From Alphaproteobacteria bacterium UBA5343 (GTDB lineage: Bacteria; Pseudomonadota; Alphaproteobacteria; RF32; UBA5343), in assembly GCA_002410125.1 (NCBI GenBank), contig DHQH01000009.1:929-9352 (forward strand): a stretch of DNA of 8,424 nt, read 5' to 3'. The notes beneath the pieces are model-generated. The model saw only the letters and a program-made list of their open reading frames with translations. It searched no databases and had not been told where the DNA came from. How positions within the stretch are numbered: position 1 is the stretch's first letter; each line of letters opens with the position of its first letter. The translations under genes were made by a program, and so were the position numbers. Of this stretch, positions 1 to 6,543 are shown piece after piece.

Positions 1-1
1 A

Positions 2-67
2 GATGAGAAGGCTACGATAACTAAAATTATGAAGCACGACATATATTGCTACAACAAACTTAAGTAA
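2..67 (+). CDS. 3' end of an unidentified gene (partial at left edge)
   Basis: An open frame enters from the left edge and reads 21 codons before a TAA at 65-67. The visible C-terminus is basic and ends in CYNKLK. It is too short to assign a family, and no motif is recognisable. Its reality is supported only by being open to the window edge and by the strong hairpin about 40 bases after its stop, which would suit a transcription end. It could also be chance readthrough in AT-rich DNA. Confidence 0.4.
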   Translation, partial: DEKATITKIMKHDIYCYNKLK

Positions 68-86
68 CAGCTTTAAAATATAAAAT

Positions 87-114
87 TTGATTATTACAAG
101 CAATGCCCTACAAT
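87..114 (+). promoter_or_regulatory. Candidate sigma70 promoter for the gene at 153
   Basis: A TTGATT box (87-92) and a TACAAT box (109-114) are separated by 16 bases, close to the housekeeping consensus. Transcription would begin near 120-122, about 30 bases before the ATG at 153. The -10 box lies in the 5' arm of the hairpin at 106-145, so a transcript from here would lack most of that arm and escape the fold, whereas readthrough from the left would form it. Predicted from sequence only; in AT-rich DNA such matches occur by chance. Confidence 0.4.
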
Positions 115-145
115 ATTGGTTATTAGTTAAATCAATATCGTAGGG
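106..145 (+). terminator. Long hairpin with T tail abutting a start codon
   Basis: The arms 106-118 and 133-145 are complementary over 13 positions with one A-C mismatch, and the pairing can continue inward to 121/130 with one G-U pair, leaving an 8-base loop. TTTTGTT follows at once. This is the shape of an intrinsic terminator for the gene ending at 67. Its 3' arm also carries the AGGG (142-145) that serves as the likely Shine-Dalgarno for the ATG at 153, so in readthrough RNA it would hide that ribosome site. It could alternatively be a repressor operator. Confidence 0.55.
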
Positions 146-152
146 TTTTGTT

Positions 153-1118
153 ATGAGTGAAAAAGTTACTGTATCGTTTAATATACCAGATAAAATAAAA
201 CAACAGAAAAACTATCGTGATAGCATAAGGTTATTAGCCTGTCTTAAGAAGAGAGAAAGATTACTAGAAGAATACCCAATTATAGAAGAATTAGAAGATA
301 CATTATCAAATTTTAAAGATACAATTTATGATTTTAGATTAATAAGAGAGGTTAGTTGGTGGGTTGAATCTAAAATATGTCAACTATGTTATGATAAGAA
401 AGAAATTTTAGATAAATCAAAAGAAGAATTATATAAGGTTAAAACCCTTGGAAATATTGATGAATTTAATAGTAATGAAGAAATAAGACCATTTATAAAT
501 AACTTCAAGTGGTATAATGTAGTATTAAAATTCCTTATAAGAGAGCAAACAACATCCTTATCACAATTATTTATAGATAATACATTAAATATTGCATATA
601 TATATGATTTAGTAATATCTATTTTAGGTGTTTGTAATGATGTATTTGGTCAAACTCTAAAAATTAAAAAGGAGTATAAGAGAAAGTCATCAGCAGTTGA
701 AGGTATGAGAAAGTCATACAGTAAGTTCTCAGAGTCTTTTGAAGGTGATATAAAATATTTTTCCATAGAGAAGAAAGAACTAGAGAAGAATTTAGAGTAT
801 TGTAGTGACTTACTAACTCCAATTAATCAGTTTATCAAAAATCTAGAAAATAAAATCAAAGAATCAGAATCAAAAGAACCGGAGTATTATTCTAGAAAAA
901 ATAAAGATACTGAAAATGATGTTGTAACATCTGTTATCAAAATTATTAATTCATATATTAAGAAAGTCAGTGATAAGGTTACCATAAAGGAGCCTAACCA
1001 ATTATTGGCAGATATTGGTAATTCCCTAATGAGTGTTTGGTTAGATGAAAATTACATAAGTTTCACAAGAAAAAAAGTTACATCAATTCTAAAAAATAGT
1101 TCAGATAATATTCGATAA
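153..1118 (+). CDS. Unrecognised AT-rich, charged, probably helical protein
   Basis: This is a complete 321-residue protein of no family I recognise. It is rich in Lys, Glu, Ile, Asn and Ser, has no signal peptide or clear membrane segment, and has Lys/Glu-dense stretches (about residues 205-250) that suggest helical or coiled-coil structure; a cytoplasmic location is likely. The ATG at 153 is preceded by AGGG seven bases upstream, which is a weak ribosome site. Third codon positions are almost all A or T, more so than in the methyltransferase and recombinase genes and like the kinase at 4412. With its own candidate promoter and terminator it resembles a cargo gene inserted beside packaging genes. 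A role in defence or superinfection exclusion is only a guess from position. Confidence 0.8.
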   Translation: MSEKVTVSFNIPDKIKQQKNYRDSIRLLACLKKRERLLEEYPIIEELEDTLSNFKDTIYDFRLIREVSWWVESKICQLCYDKKEILDKSKEELYKVKTLGNIDEFNSNEEIRPFINNFKWYNVVLKFLIREQTTSLSQLFIDNTLNIAYIYDLVISILGVCNDVFGQTLKIKKEYKRKSSAVEGMRKSYSKFSESFEGDIKYFSIEKKELEKNLEYCSDLLTPINQFIKNLENKIKESESKEPEYYSRKNKDTENDVVTSVIKIINSYIKKVSDKVTIKEPNQLLADIGNSLMSVWLDENYISFTRKKVTSILKNSSDNIR

Positions 1119-1152
1119 AATTTTTTATTAATGAATGTTATCTCCGTTTTTT
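1103..1152 (+). terminator. Probable intrinsic terminator overlapping the stop at 1118
   Basis: The arms 1103-1113 (AGATAATATTC) and 1133-1143 (GAATGTTATCT) pair over 11 positions with one G-U. TTTTTT follows at 1147-1152 after three bases. The hairpin spans the TAA stop of the preceding gene, as also happens at the end of the kinase gene. The stem is AT-rich and the loop is 19 bases, so termination may be partial. Confidence 0.4.
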
Positions 1153-1177
1153 GAAGTTTATAAAAAAAGCAGTCATC

Positions 1178-1205
1178 ATTCCTTGTGTTTAATAATACAA
1201 GGAAT
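1178..1205 (+). promoter_or_regulatory. Perfect 9-bp hairpin hiding the Shine-Dalgarno of the methyltransferase
   Basis: ATTCCTTGT (1178-1186) and ACAAGGAAT (1197-1205) are perfect inverted repeats around an 11- to 10-base AT-rich loop. The 3' arm contains AAGGA (1199-1203), the only good ribosome site, eight bases before the ATG at 1212. If transcribed, the fold would lower translation of the methyltransferase unless opened. The symmetry would equally suit an operator for a DNA-binding repressor. There is no T tail, so it is unlikely to be a terminator. Confidence 0.55.
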
Positions 1206-1211
1206 ATAAAA

Positions 1212-2468
1212 ATGACGGAACTACAAATAAAACAGATAAACATTAATGACATTAAGTCATACAAAAACAATCCCAAGCTTCATGATAAGAAGCAAGTTTC
1301 TAAAATAGCGGACTCTATCAAGGAATTCGGTTTTACAACTCCTGTATTGCTTGATGAGTATAACGAACTTATCGCTGGTCATGGACGAGTTATAGCCGCT
1401 AAACAACTCAATTTAGAAACGATTCCATCGATAACTCTTTCTCATCTAACAAACGAGCAGAAGAGGGCGTATCGTATTGCAGATAATAAGCTTACCGAAA
1501 TAGGAAAATGGGACACTGACCTTCTTAATATCGAGTTCAACGACCTTTTAAAGTTCGATTTAGATTTCGACCTAAGTATAACAGGTTTTGAAACTACTGA
1601 AATCGATATAATTATCGACCAGAACACAATGCCATCTAAAAAAGAAGACAATATCCCTGAACTCACAGAAGAAGATTATATCTGTAAATCAGGAGACATA
1701 TGTCAGCTAGGAAATCATCGTCTTATCTGTGGCGATTCTCTCAAAGCAGAAACCTATAAAGCTCTGATGGGTGATAATAAAGCTCAAATGATTTTGACAG
1801 ACCCACCATATAATCTCAAAGTCAAAAAAATAGGCTCGTTAGGAAAAATAAAACATGATGAGTTCGCTCAAGCATCTGGAGAGATGAGTGAGGAGGAGTT
1901 CACTAACTTCTTAAAAGAATATATGACTCATCTCAAAAATCATTCAGTTGATGGCTCGCTTCATTATCACTTCATGGATTGGAAGCATATCAAAGAAATG
2001 AGCCTCGCCGGAGGTGAAATATATGATGAAATCAAAAATATCTGTATCTGGAACAAGACTAACGGCGGTATGGGTTCACTCTACCGTAGCAAGCATGAAA
2101 TGTGTTTCATCTATAAATCCGGCAAATCAAAACATATCAACAATATAGAACTCGGTGTTAACGGCAGATATCGAACTAATGTCTGGGATTACCAAGGCGT
2201 AAATTGCTTTGGTGCAGAAAAAGAAAACCTAAAACTCCACCCAACAGTAAAACCAGTTTCAATGCTAAAAGACGCGATTTTAGATGTAACCAAAAGAAAG
2301 GACATCGTTTTAGATAGCTTCTTAGGTTCTGGCTCGACTTTGCTTGCCTGTGAGCAAACTGGCAGAACTTGTTACGGCATAGAGCTAGAAGAAAAGTACT
2401 GCAATATCGCAATCAAGCGATGGGAAAAACTAACAAACAAAAAAGCTAAAATCATAGGGAGATTATAA
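1212..2468 (+). CDS. ParB-domain / beta-class DNA methyltransferase fusion
   Basis: A 418-residue protein that probably methylates adenine-N6 (less likely cytosine-N4) in DNA using S-adenosylmethionine. Residues about 5-95 are a ParB/Spo0J-like nuclease domain with the AGHGR signature (55-59). The methyltransferase half shows GNHRLICGDS (167-176), catalytic DPPY (197-200), HPTVKPVSML (343-352) and the cofactor-binding DSFLGSGST (368-376). DPPY before the cofactor motif makes it beta class. All key residues are present. The frame is open upstream to a GTG at 1185, but ATG 1212 has AAGGA at the right distance. Fusions of this kind are common in phages beside terminase genes, where they may protect phage DNA or affect gene expression. 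The start lies just after an SD-hiding hairpin, and the gene stops 2 bases before the next start, so the two are probably co-transcribed. Confidence 0.92.
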   Translation: MTELQIKQININDIKSYKNNPKLHDKKQVSKIADSIKEFGFTTPVLLDEYNELIAGHGRVIAAKQLNLETIPSITLSHLTNEQKRAYRIADNKLTEIGKWDTDLLNIEFNDLLKFDLDFDLSITGFETTEIDIIIDQNTMPSKKEDNIPELTEEDYICKSGDICQLGNHRLICGDSLKAETYKALMGDNKAQMILTDPPYNLKVKKIGSLGKIKHDEFAQASGEMSEEEFTNFLKEYMTHLKNHSVDGSLHYHFMDWKHIKEMSLAGGEIYDEIKNICIWNKTNGGMGSLYRSKHEMCFIYKSGKSKHINNIELGVNGRYRTNVWDYQGVNCFGAEKENLKLHPTVKPVSMLKDAILDVTKRKDIVLDSFLGSGSTLLACEQTGRTCYGIELEEKYCNIAIKRWEKLTNKKAKIIGRL

Positions 2469-2470
2469 AA

Positions 2471-2918
2471 ATGAGCGATGATGAAAAAACTGGTTATTGC
2501 AATCCACCTAAAAAAAATCAATTCAAAAAAAGGAAAGTCAGGAAATCCCAAGGGTCGCCCTAAAGGTGCTCTCAATCTTGATACAATCCTTAGAAGAGAA
2601 ATGGATTCAAAGGTTCAAATCACCGAAGGTGGCAAACAAATAAAAATCACCAAAAAGGCAAGTATTGTTAAAAAGGTAACCAATGATGCTATGTCAGGCA
2701 AGAGCAACGCAACAAAGTTAGTTCTGGACTTGATAAAAGATTGTGAAGCAAGAGACGAAGCCAAAGCCTTAGATACAGGAGAAATCAGCAAACAAGAAAA
2801 ACTAATTCTAGAAAACTTTAAAGAAAATCTTCTTATTGCCTCAGGTCTTAATGATGAAGAACCTGAAGCCGAAGATGAAACAACCCCAGAAAAGGATAAT
2901 GAAAATGAAGAAGATTAA
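2471..2918 (+). CDS. DUF5681 protein, probable small-terminase-like, with apparent frameshift
   Basis: The gene sits immediately before the large terminase, where the small DNA-recognition subunit is usually encoded. The natural start is ATG 2471: AGGGAG (2456-2461) lies nine bases upstream, and the frame reads a typical DUF5681 beginning, GYCNPPKKNQFKK (residues 8-20). The family core SGNPKGRPKG continues in a different frame. The two join if one A is dropped from the A7 run at 2525-2531, giving QFKKGKSGNPKGRPKG and a 148-residue protein; read literally, frame one stops at 2561-2563 after 30 residues. An internal ATG at 2478 gives an open 146-residue frame with an atypical N-terminus but is 16 bases from the ribosome site. 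The C-terminus is very acidic (PEAEDE and similar). It may be a sequencing error, a mutation, or slippage rescued during expression. The 3' end overlaps the terminase start by 14 bases. Confidence 0.75.
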
Positions 2919-4347
2919 TGAAGTATCAGAAAGAAATGTCTTAAACGCAATTTTGAAAAACGATTTTTATAGTTATTTGCAAAAAGTATTTTACGAAGTA
3001 GAAGGAGGAAAAAAGTTCAAGCCAAATTGGCACATAGGGTATATATGTTATAAACTTGAACAAGTAAGATTAGGTTCAATCAGAAATCTAATAATTAATG
3101 TTCCGCCAAGGAGTTTGAAGTCAATTATCGTAAATGTTGCTTTTTCAACTTGGATATTAGGTCATTACCCCAATGAAGGTGTTATTAGTGCTTCTTATGG
3201 AGCAGACTTATCAGATGTTTTTGCAAGGAAAAGCAAGATTGTAATGGAAAGTAGCTGGTATAAGCAATTATTCCCTAAAAGTGCAATTTCTAAATCAAGG
3301 TCAGCATCTACCGACTTTAGTACAATATCAAGAGGGTGCAGACTTTCTACATCTGTTGAAGGGGCAACTACTGGTAGAGGTTGTAATTACATGATAATAG
3401 ACGACCCTCTAAAACCATCTGATGCTGGAAGTGATGTGAAGCGTAATAAGGTAAATGATTGGTTCCATAATACAATGCTTAGTCGTTTAGATGACCAAAA
3501 TAAGGGTGCTATAGTTATAATTATGCAAAGAGTGCACGAAGATGATTTGACAGGTCATCTGTTAGAAACCTCAGATAGTTGGGAACATATTAATATGCCT
3601 CTAATAGCTACAGAGGATGAAACTTGGGAATATGGTGATTTAGTTTATGAAAGAAAAAAAGGTGAATTATTACACACTGGAAATATAACCAAGGAAAGAG
3701 CCTTAGAATTGCAAAAAGAGCTAGGTAGTCGTGCTTGGTCATCTCAATACCAGCAAGACCCTTGTCCAATTGGTGGAGGTGTAGTTCAAGAAGAGTGGTT
3801 GCAATACTATCAAGAAAACAGAGTGAGAGGACAAGCTAAAGAAGTTGTTATTAGTTGGGATACAGCCAGTAAAACAGGCGAGAATAATGCTTATTCAGCT
3901 TGCAGTGTTATGGTTACAACAAACTTAAATAAGGTCTATATGCTTGAATCTCTAAAAGTTAAACTCGAAATGCCCAAACTAATAGATAAGGTTGTAGAAG
4001 TTTATGAGAAATATGCCTATATGGGAGGCGGTTACAACAGAACAAAGTTATTAATTGAGGATAAATCAAGCGGCACCCCTCTAATCCAGACATTAGAGCA
4101 AGGCAAAGACAAAAGGGGGCGTAAGTTTCCTGTTGTAGCAATTAAACCAGAGGGCGATAAAGTCTCAAGATTAGACGGAGCTAGCATATTAATAGAGAAT
4201 GGAGTTATTCTATTTCCTCAAGATAAGAATAATTGGTGGAAAGATTTTAAGGACGAGTTGTTAAAGTTCCCTGCATCGAAGTTTAATGACCAGGTTGACG
4301 CCTTCAGCCAAGCCGCAAATTACATACTAAACAATAATAGGTGGTAA
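2905..4347 (+). CDS. terL: Phage terminase large subunit
   Basis: A 480-residue packaging motor that hydrolyses ATP to drive DNA into the capsid and cuts the concatemer. The N-terminal ATPase has a Walker A-like PPRSLKS (67-73) and a Walker B MIIDD (163-167). The C-terminal RNase H-like nuclease shows ISWDTASKTGENN (316-328) with Asp319, LIEDKSSGTP (383-392) and NDQVDAF (461-467) with Asp462/Asp465 as probable metal ligands. Walker A lacks the usual Gly before the Lys (SLKS), an accepted variant in this terminase family. The frame is open back to 2836, inside the upstream gene, but ATG 2905 has AAAGGA eight bases ahead and overlaps the DUF5681 stop, which indicates translational coupling. Length is normal and the gene looks intact. 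The next gene is a kinase, not the portal protein usually found here. Confidence 0.95.
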   Translation: MKKINEVSERNVLNAILKNDFYSYLQKVFYEVEGGKKFKPNWHIGYICYKLEQVRLGSIRNLIINVPPRSLKSIIVNVAFSTWILGHYPNEGVISASYGADLSDVFARKSKIVMESSWYKQLFPKSAISKSRSASTDFSTISRGCRLSTSVEGATTGRGCNYMIIDDPLKPSDAGSDVKRNKVNDWFHNTMLSRLDDQNKGAIVIIMQRVHEDDLTGHLLETSDSWEHINMPLIATEDETWEYGDLVYERKKGELLHTGNITKERALELQKELGSRAWSSQYQQDPCPIGGGVVQEEWLQYYQENRVRGQAKEVVISWDTASKTGENNAYSACSVMVTTNLNKVYMLESLKVKLEMPKLIDKVVEVYEKYAYMGGGYNRTKLLIEDKSSGTPLIQTLEQGKDKRGRKFPVVAIKPEGDKVSRLDGASILIENGVILFPQDKNNWWKDFKDELLKFPASKFNDQVDAFSQAANYILNNNRW

Positions 4348-4362
4348 CATTGTTGTTATTTT
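4330..4362 (+). terminator. Weak AU-rich hairpin at the terminase stop
   Basis: AACAATAAT (4330-4338) can pair with ATTGTTGTT (4349-4357) over nine positions with one G-U, followed by ATTTTATT. It spans the terminase stop codon. Only two G-C pairs are present, so it would be a poor terminator. It overlaps the -35 box of the kinase promoter, which would help separate the two transcripts. Confidence 0.25.
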
Positions 4363-4381
4363 ATTAAGTTGTATGTATAAT
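4353..4381 (+). promoter_or_regulatory. Strong sigma70-type promoter for the kinase gene
   Basis: TTGTTA (4353-4358) and a perfect TATAAT (4376-4381) are separated by exactly 17 bases. Transcription would start near 4388, leaving a short leader with GGAG (4401-4404) seven bases before the ATG at 4412. This is the best promoter match in the window and suggests the kinase is transcribed on its own rather than with the late packaging genes, as expected of a cargo gene active in the lysogen. Confidence 0.6.
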
Positions 4382-4411
4382 TGCTAATGTTTGTATTATT
4401 GGAGTTTAGAA

Positions 4412-6271
4412 ATGGCGAAGGAAATCATGAAATATAATGGAACAATACAGTCTTATACTAAAGGTGATCTTTTAGGAAATGGAGGTAATGCTGATGTTTT
4501 TGAGGTGACTGGTGATTGTGGTAGTATTTTTGCAATGAAATTACTGAAGTCATGTGCTTCTAGTAACAAAACAGATAGGTTTTTTCATGAGATTAAAATA
4601 CTTGAAGAGTGTAAAGGTATGAATGGTATTATTCCTATTTTAGATAAAGGTGACAATTTTTATATAATGCCTAAAGGCATCAATGCTAAAGATTATTTAA
4701 ATAGTAGTACTTCTAAAAATTATACAGAGGATGTCGTTTCTCATATTAAGTCAATTACAAATACACTAATTGAGTTACAAAAAAAATCCATAGTTCACAG
4801 AGATATAAAAGTTGAGAATATTATTTTTATAGAAGATAAGCCCTATTTAGCTGATTTTGGTTTAGCTAAAAAAGAGGGAATAAGTAATAACACTAAAGGT
4901 AAAGATAGAATAGGGGCTTTATTTACTATGGCTCCTGAAGTCAAAAGAAATGATGGTTCTTATATAAATTATTATTTATCTGATATTTATTCATTATCTA
5001 AAACATTATGGTCAATGTTAACAAAGAATTACACAAATTTTGATGGACAGTTACATTATGCTTCAGGATATTCTCTATCTAATTATAAAATAAAATTTTA
5101 TGCTATACTTGATGAATTAGTAAATATTTGCACTAACGATAAACCTGAAAATAGAATTAATTATACTGATTTTATTGATTATTTAGAACGTTGGCTATCT
5201 AACAAAGATGATATGACTTATATTGCTAAATTTAACTGGGAACAGGTTAAAAAAATATTATTTGGTAAATTTGATGCAAGTAGCTGTTCTTGGAAAAGTT
5301 TAGACGATATTTATAATGTATTGAATCTAATTACTCAATATGACTTCGCAAACCATACATTTTTACCTAGTTCTGGAGGATTAGATTTGATAGGTGTTGA
5401 GTATGCAAGAGAGGACAATAAGCTATTAGAATTAAACTTTGATGGATTAAGAGTCGTTTGTAATCCTGTAAATTTAAGCTTTTATTCTCATCAAAACTCT
5501 AATTCTAACTTCATATTGGAAGTTGGAGAATTAGTCCCAGTTTTACCTAGTAATATAGATTGTGATTATGAAGTTTTGACATTACTTGAAGATGGAGTAT
5601 ATACAGATTATTATTGTTCAGAATATGGTGAGTTTAGAGGAGAAAAAATCACAAACTACAAAATTATAGAAAGAAGGCTTAAACCTGGTAAATATGCAAT
5701 TTTCTTACATTCATCAGATTATAACCATGGTCGTTTTATAGATAGAAAAACTGGAAAAAGAGTAGATGCATATAGTGGTTTACATAATAAAGAACCTATT
5801 GGTAGGTTTCAAGATTTTATAGGGGACAAGGTTATACCAAAGAAATTCAAAAAGCCTAAATATTTAGACAACAGTACTACAAGTAAAAAAAAAGTCTTAG
5901 ATAAAAAACAGGTAGATTTAGTTAATGGTTTAATAGAACGTTTGGATGAGTTAATTGAAAAATATCCATCATTATCTATTGACTATAAACCTATAAACTT
6001 ATTTGATGAAGATGTTATTGAGGATATATTTAAAGAAAGTGAAGAAAAGAGAGAGTTGAAGGTTGTTTTTGCAAAATATAGTGCAGATGATTTGTTTTTA
6101 ATAAAGGGTCTATATTGTGCTGGAAACTTCGATAAAGACGAATGTTATTGTAAACCCTTATTTTTTTGGTTAGACTTTGTTAAACAGAGTAACAATGATA
6201 TTGATTTATGTGGTTGTATAATTCAAGACCTTAAGAGCTATATACAAAAAGGTCTTGATTTTTATTCCTAA
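4412..6271 (+). CDS. Eukaryotic-like (Hanks-type) Ser/Thr protein kinase with long C-terminal region
   Basis: A 619-residue protein whose first 260 residues form a complete protein kinase: Gly-rich loop LGNGGNADVF (21-30), Lys43 in AMK, helix-C Glu60, catalytic HRDIKVEN (129-136, base Asp131), DFG (148-150), MAPE (173-176), helix-F Asp191 and Arg248. It should phosphorylate Ser/Thr on proteins using ATP, in the cytoplasm, since I see no membrane span. Residues about 265-619 match nothing I recognise: a probably beta-rich part (320-475), a Lys-rich linker (476-500), and a helical end with cysteines at 569, 578, 580, 600 and 602. ATG 4412 has GGAG seven bases upstream; a TTG at 4391 is less likely. 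It has its own promoter and terminator. Accessory kinases in prophages include Stk2, a staphylococcal abortive-infection kinase, so defence is plausible; phage takeover or host modification are alternatives. Confidence 0.9.
   Translation: MAKEIMKYNGTIQSYTKGDLLGNGGNADVFEVTGDCGSIFAMKLLKSCASSNKTDRFFHEIKILEECKGMNGIIPILDKGDNFYIMPKGINAKDYLNSSTSKNYTEDVVSHIKSITNTLIELQKKSIVHRDIKVENIIFIEDKPYLADFGLAKKEGISNNTKGKDRIGALFTMAPEVKRNDGSYINYYLSDIYSLSKTLWSMLTKNYTNFDGQLHYASGYSLSNYKIKFYAILDELVNICTNDKPENRINYTDFIDYLERWLSNKDDMTYIAKFNWEQVKKILFGKFDASSCSWKSLDDIYNVLNLITQYDFANHTFLPSSGGLDLIGVEYAREDNKLLELNFDGLRVVCNPVNLSFYSHQNSNSNFILEVGELVPVLPSNIDCDYEVLTLLEDGVYTDYYCSEYGEFRGEKITNYKIIERRLKPGKYAIFLHSSDYNHGRFIDRKTGKRVDAYSGLHNKEPIGRFQDFIGDKVIPKKFKKPKYLDNSTTSKKKVLDKKQVDLVNGLIERLDELIEKYPSLSIDYKPINLFDEDVIEDIFKESEEKRELKVVFAKYSADDLFLIKGLYCAGNFDKDECYCKPLFFWLDFVKQSNNDIDLCGCIIQDLKSYIQKGLDFYS
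6223..6265 (+). terminator. Intrinsic terminator inside the last codons of the kinase gene
   Basis: TCAAGACCTT (6223-6232) and AAGGTCTTGA (6249-6258) are perfect 10-base inverted repeats with a 16-base loop, followed directly by TTTTTATT. The stem ends before the TAA at 6269-6271, so the coding sequence itself forms the terminator. It would end the kinase transcript and insulate the integration genes downstream. Confidence 0.7.
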
Positions 6272-6276
6272 CCCAC

Positions 6277-6315
6277 TTGACTTCTTGTTAAAAGCAAGCG
6301 TGTATAGTCTCATAA
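6277..6315 (+). promoter_or_regulatory. Repeated promoter-like element, copy A (before mini-DUF5681)
   Basis: The stretch carries TTGACTTC (6277-6284), GCAAGCGT (6294-6301) and CATAA (6311-6315). The same three blocks recur with identical spacing at 6544-6582, with 25 of 39 positions matching and no gap. TTGACT is a good -35 box, but the -10 is unclear (GTGTAT at 17 bases, TATAGT at 20). A shared promoter or regulator site for the two downstream genes is the simplest reading. It begins five bases after the kinase stop. Confidence 0.5.
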
Positions 6316-6334
6316 TTAATTTTATGGGACTATA
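6303..6334 (+). promoter_or_regulatory. 13-bp hairpin three bases before the mini-DUF5681 start
   Basis: Arms 6303-6315 and 6322-6334 pair over 13 positions with one G-U, around a six-base TTAATT loop. The only ribosome-site candidate, GGGA (6326-6329), eight bases before the ATG at 6338, lies in the 3' arm. As RNA the fold would hide the start region; as DNA the symmetry could be an operator just downstream of the TTGACTTC promoter-like element. It resembles the hairpins at 106-145 and 1178-1205 in position, not in sequence. Confidence 0.5.
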
Positions 6335-6337
6335 TTT

Positions 6338-6541
6338 ATGTCTGAAAGCAAAAGAACTCCACCTAAGCAGTATCAGTTTAAGAAAGGGCAGTCAGGTAAT
6401 CCTAAAGGTCGTCCAAAGGCTTTGGATGTCAACCTATTCGAAATCGCCTCTGATTTTATGAAGCTTCTAACCCAAGTAAAAAGAAAGAACTCCATCGCCC
6501 GCGAAAAACTCCGAAAGATTAAAGAAATCATGGTCGAATAG
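6338..6541 (+). CDS. Mini-DUF5681 protein (67 residues)
   Basis: A short basic protein carrying the DUF5681 signature almost at its N-terminus: PPKQYQFKKGQSGNPKGRPK spans residues 9-28. Its core matches that of the protein at 2471 with the frame intact here. The 39 residues after the motif form a probable basic helix (MKLLTQVKRKNSIAREKL), and the long acidic tail of the larger paralogue is missing. The KGRPK core resembles an AT-hook, so minor-groove DNA binding is a reasonable inference but unproven. The only ribosome site, GGGA, lies within a hairpin. It is followed 57 bases later by the DUF2924 gene under a similar upstream element. It could be a stand-alone regulator, a packaging accessory or decoy, or a remnant of a longer terminase-linked gene. 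Confidence 0.8.
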   Translation: MSESKRTPPKQYQFKKGQSGNPKGRPKALDVNLFEIASDFMKLLTQVKRKNSIAREKLRKIKEIMVE

Positions 6542-6543
6542 AG

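Noticed and set aside
1151..1179. Third copy of the TTGACTTC/GCAAGCGT element before the methyltransferase
   Set aside because: TTGA and AAAAGCA are present, but the spacing is off by one base and the GCGT and CATAA blocks are absent, so the likeness is no better than chance in AT-rich DNA.
1185..1211. GTG start at 1185 for the methyltransferase
   Set aside because: It lies inside the hairpin with no ribosome site upstream, and the nine added residues are not part of the ParB domain. ATG 1212 has AAGGA eight bases ahead.
1052..1276. Minus-strand open frames such as 1052-1276, 1442-1666, 2176-2412, 2372-2575, 3959-4141 and 6373-6564
   Set aside because: All lie opposite well-supported genes, have no plausible ribosome site or family motif, and read as shadows of the + strand genes.
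2525..2532. A-AAA-AAG type slippery heptamer as a programmed -1 frameshift site
   Set aside because: The run does contain the bases, but joining the two DUF5681 frames needs a +1 shift (or loss of one A). A -1 shift leads to the wrong frame, and no obvious stimulatory hairpin follows.
2836..2904. N-terminal extension of the large terminase from 2836
   Set aside because: The extra 23 residues lie within the DUF5681 gene, are odd in composition and have no ribosome site; AAAGGA is placed for ATG 2905.
6255..6461. Plus-strand frame 6255-6461 (68 residues)
   Set aside because: It overlaps the kinase terminator and the mini-DUF5681 gene in another frame, has no ribosome site, and its second half is the shifted reading of the DUF5681 motif.
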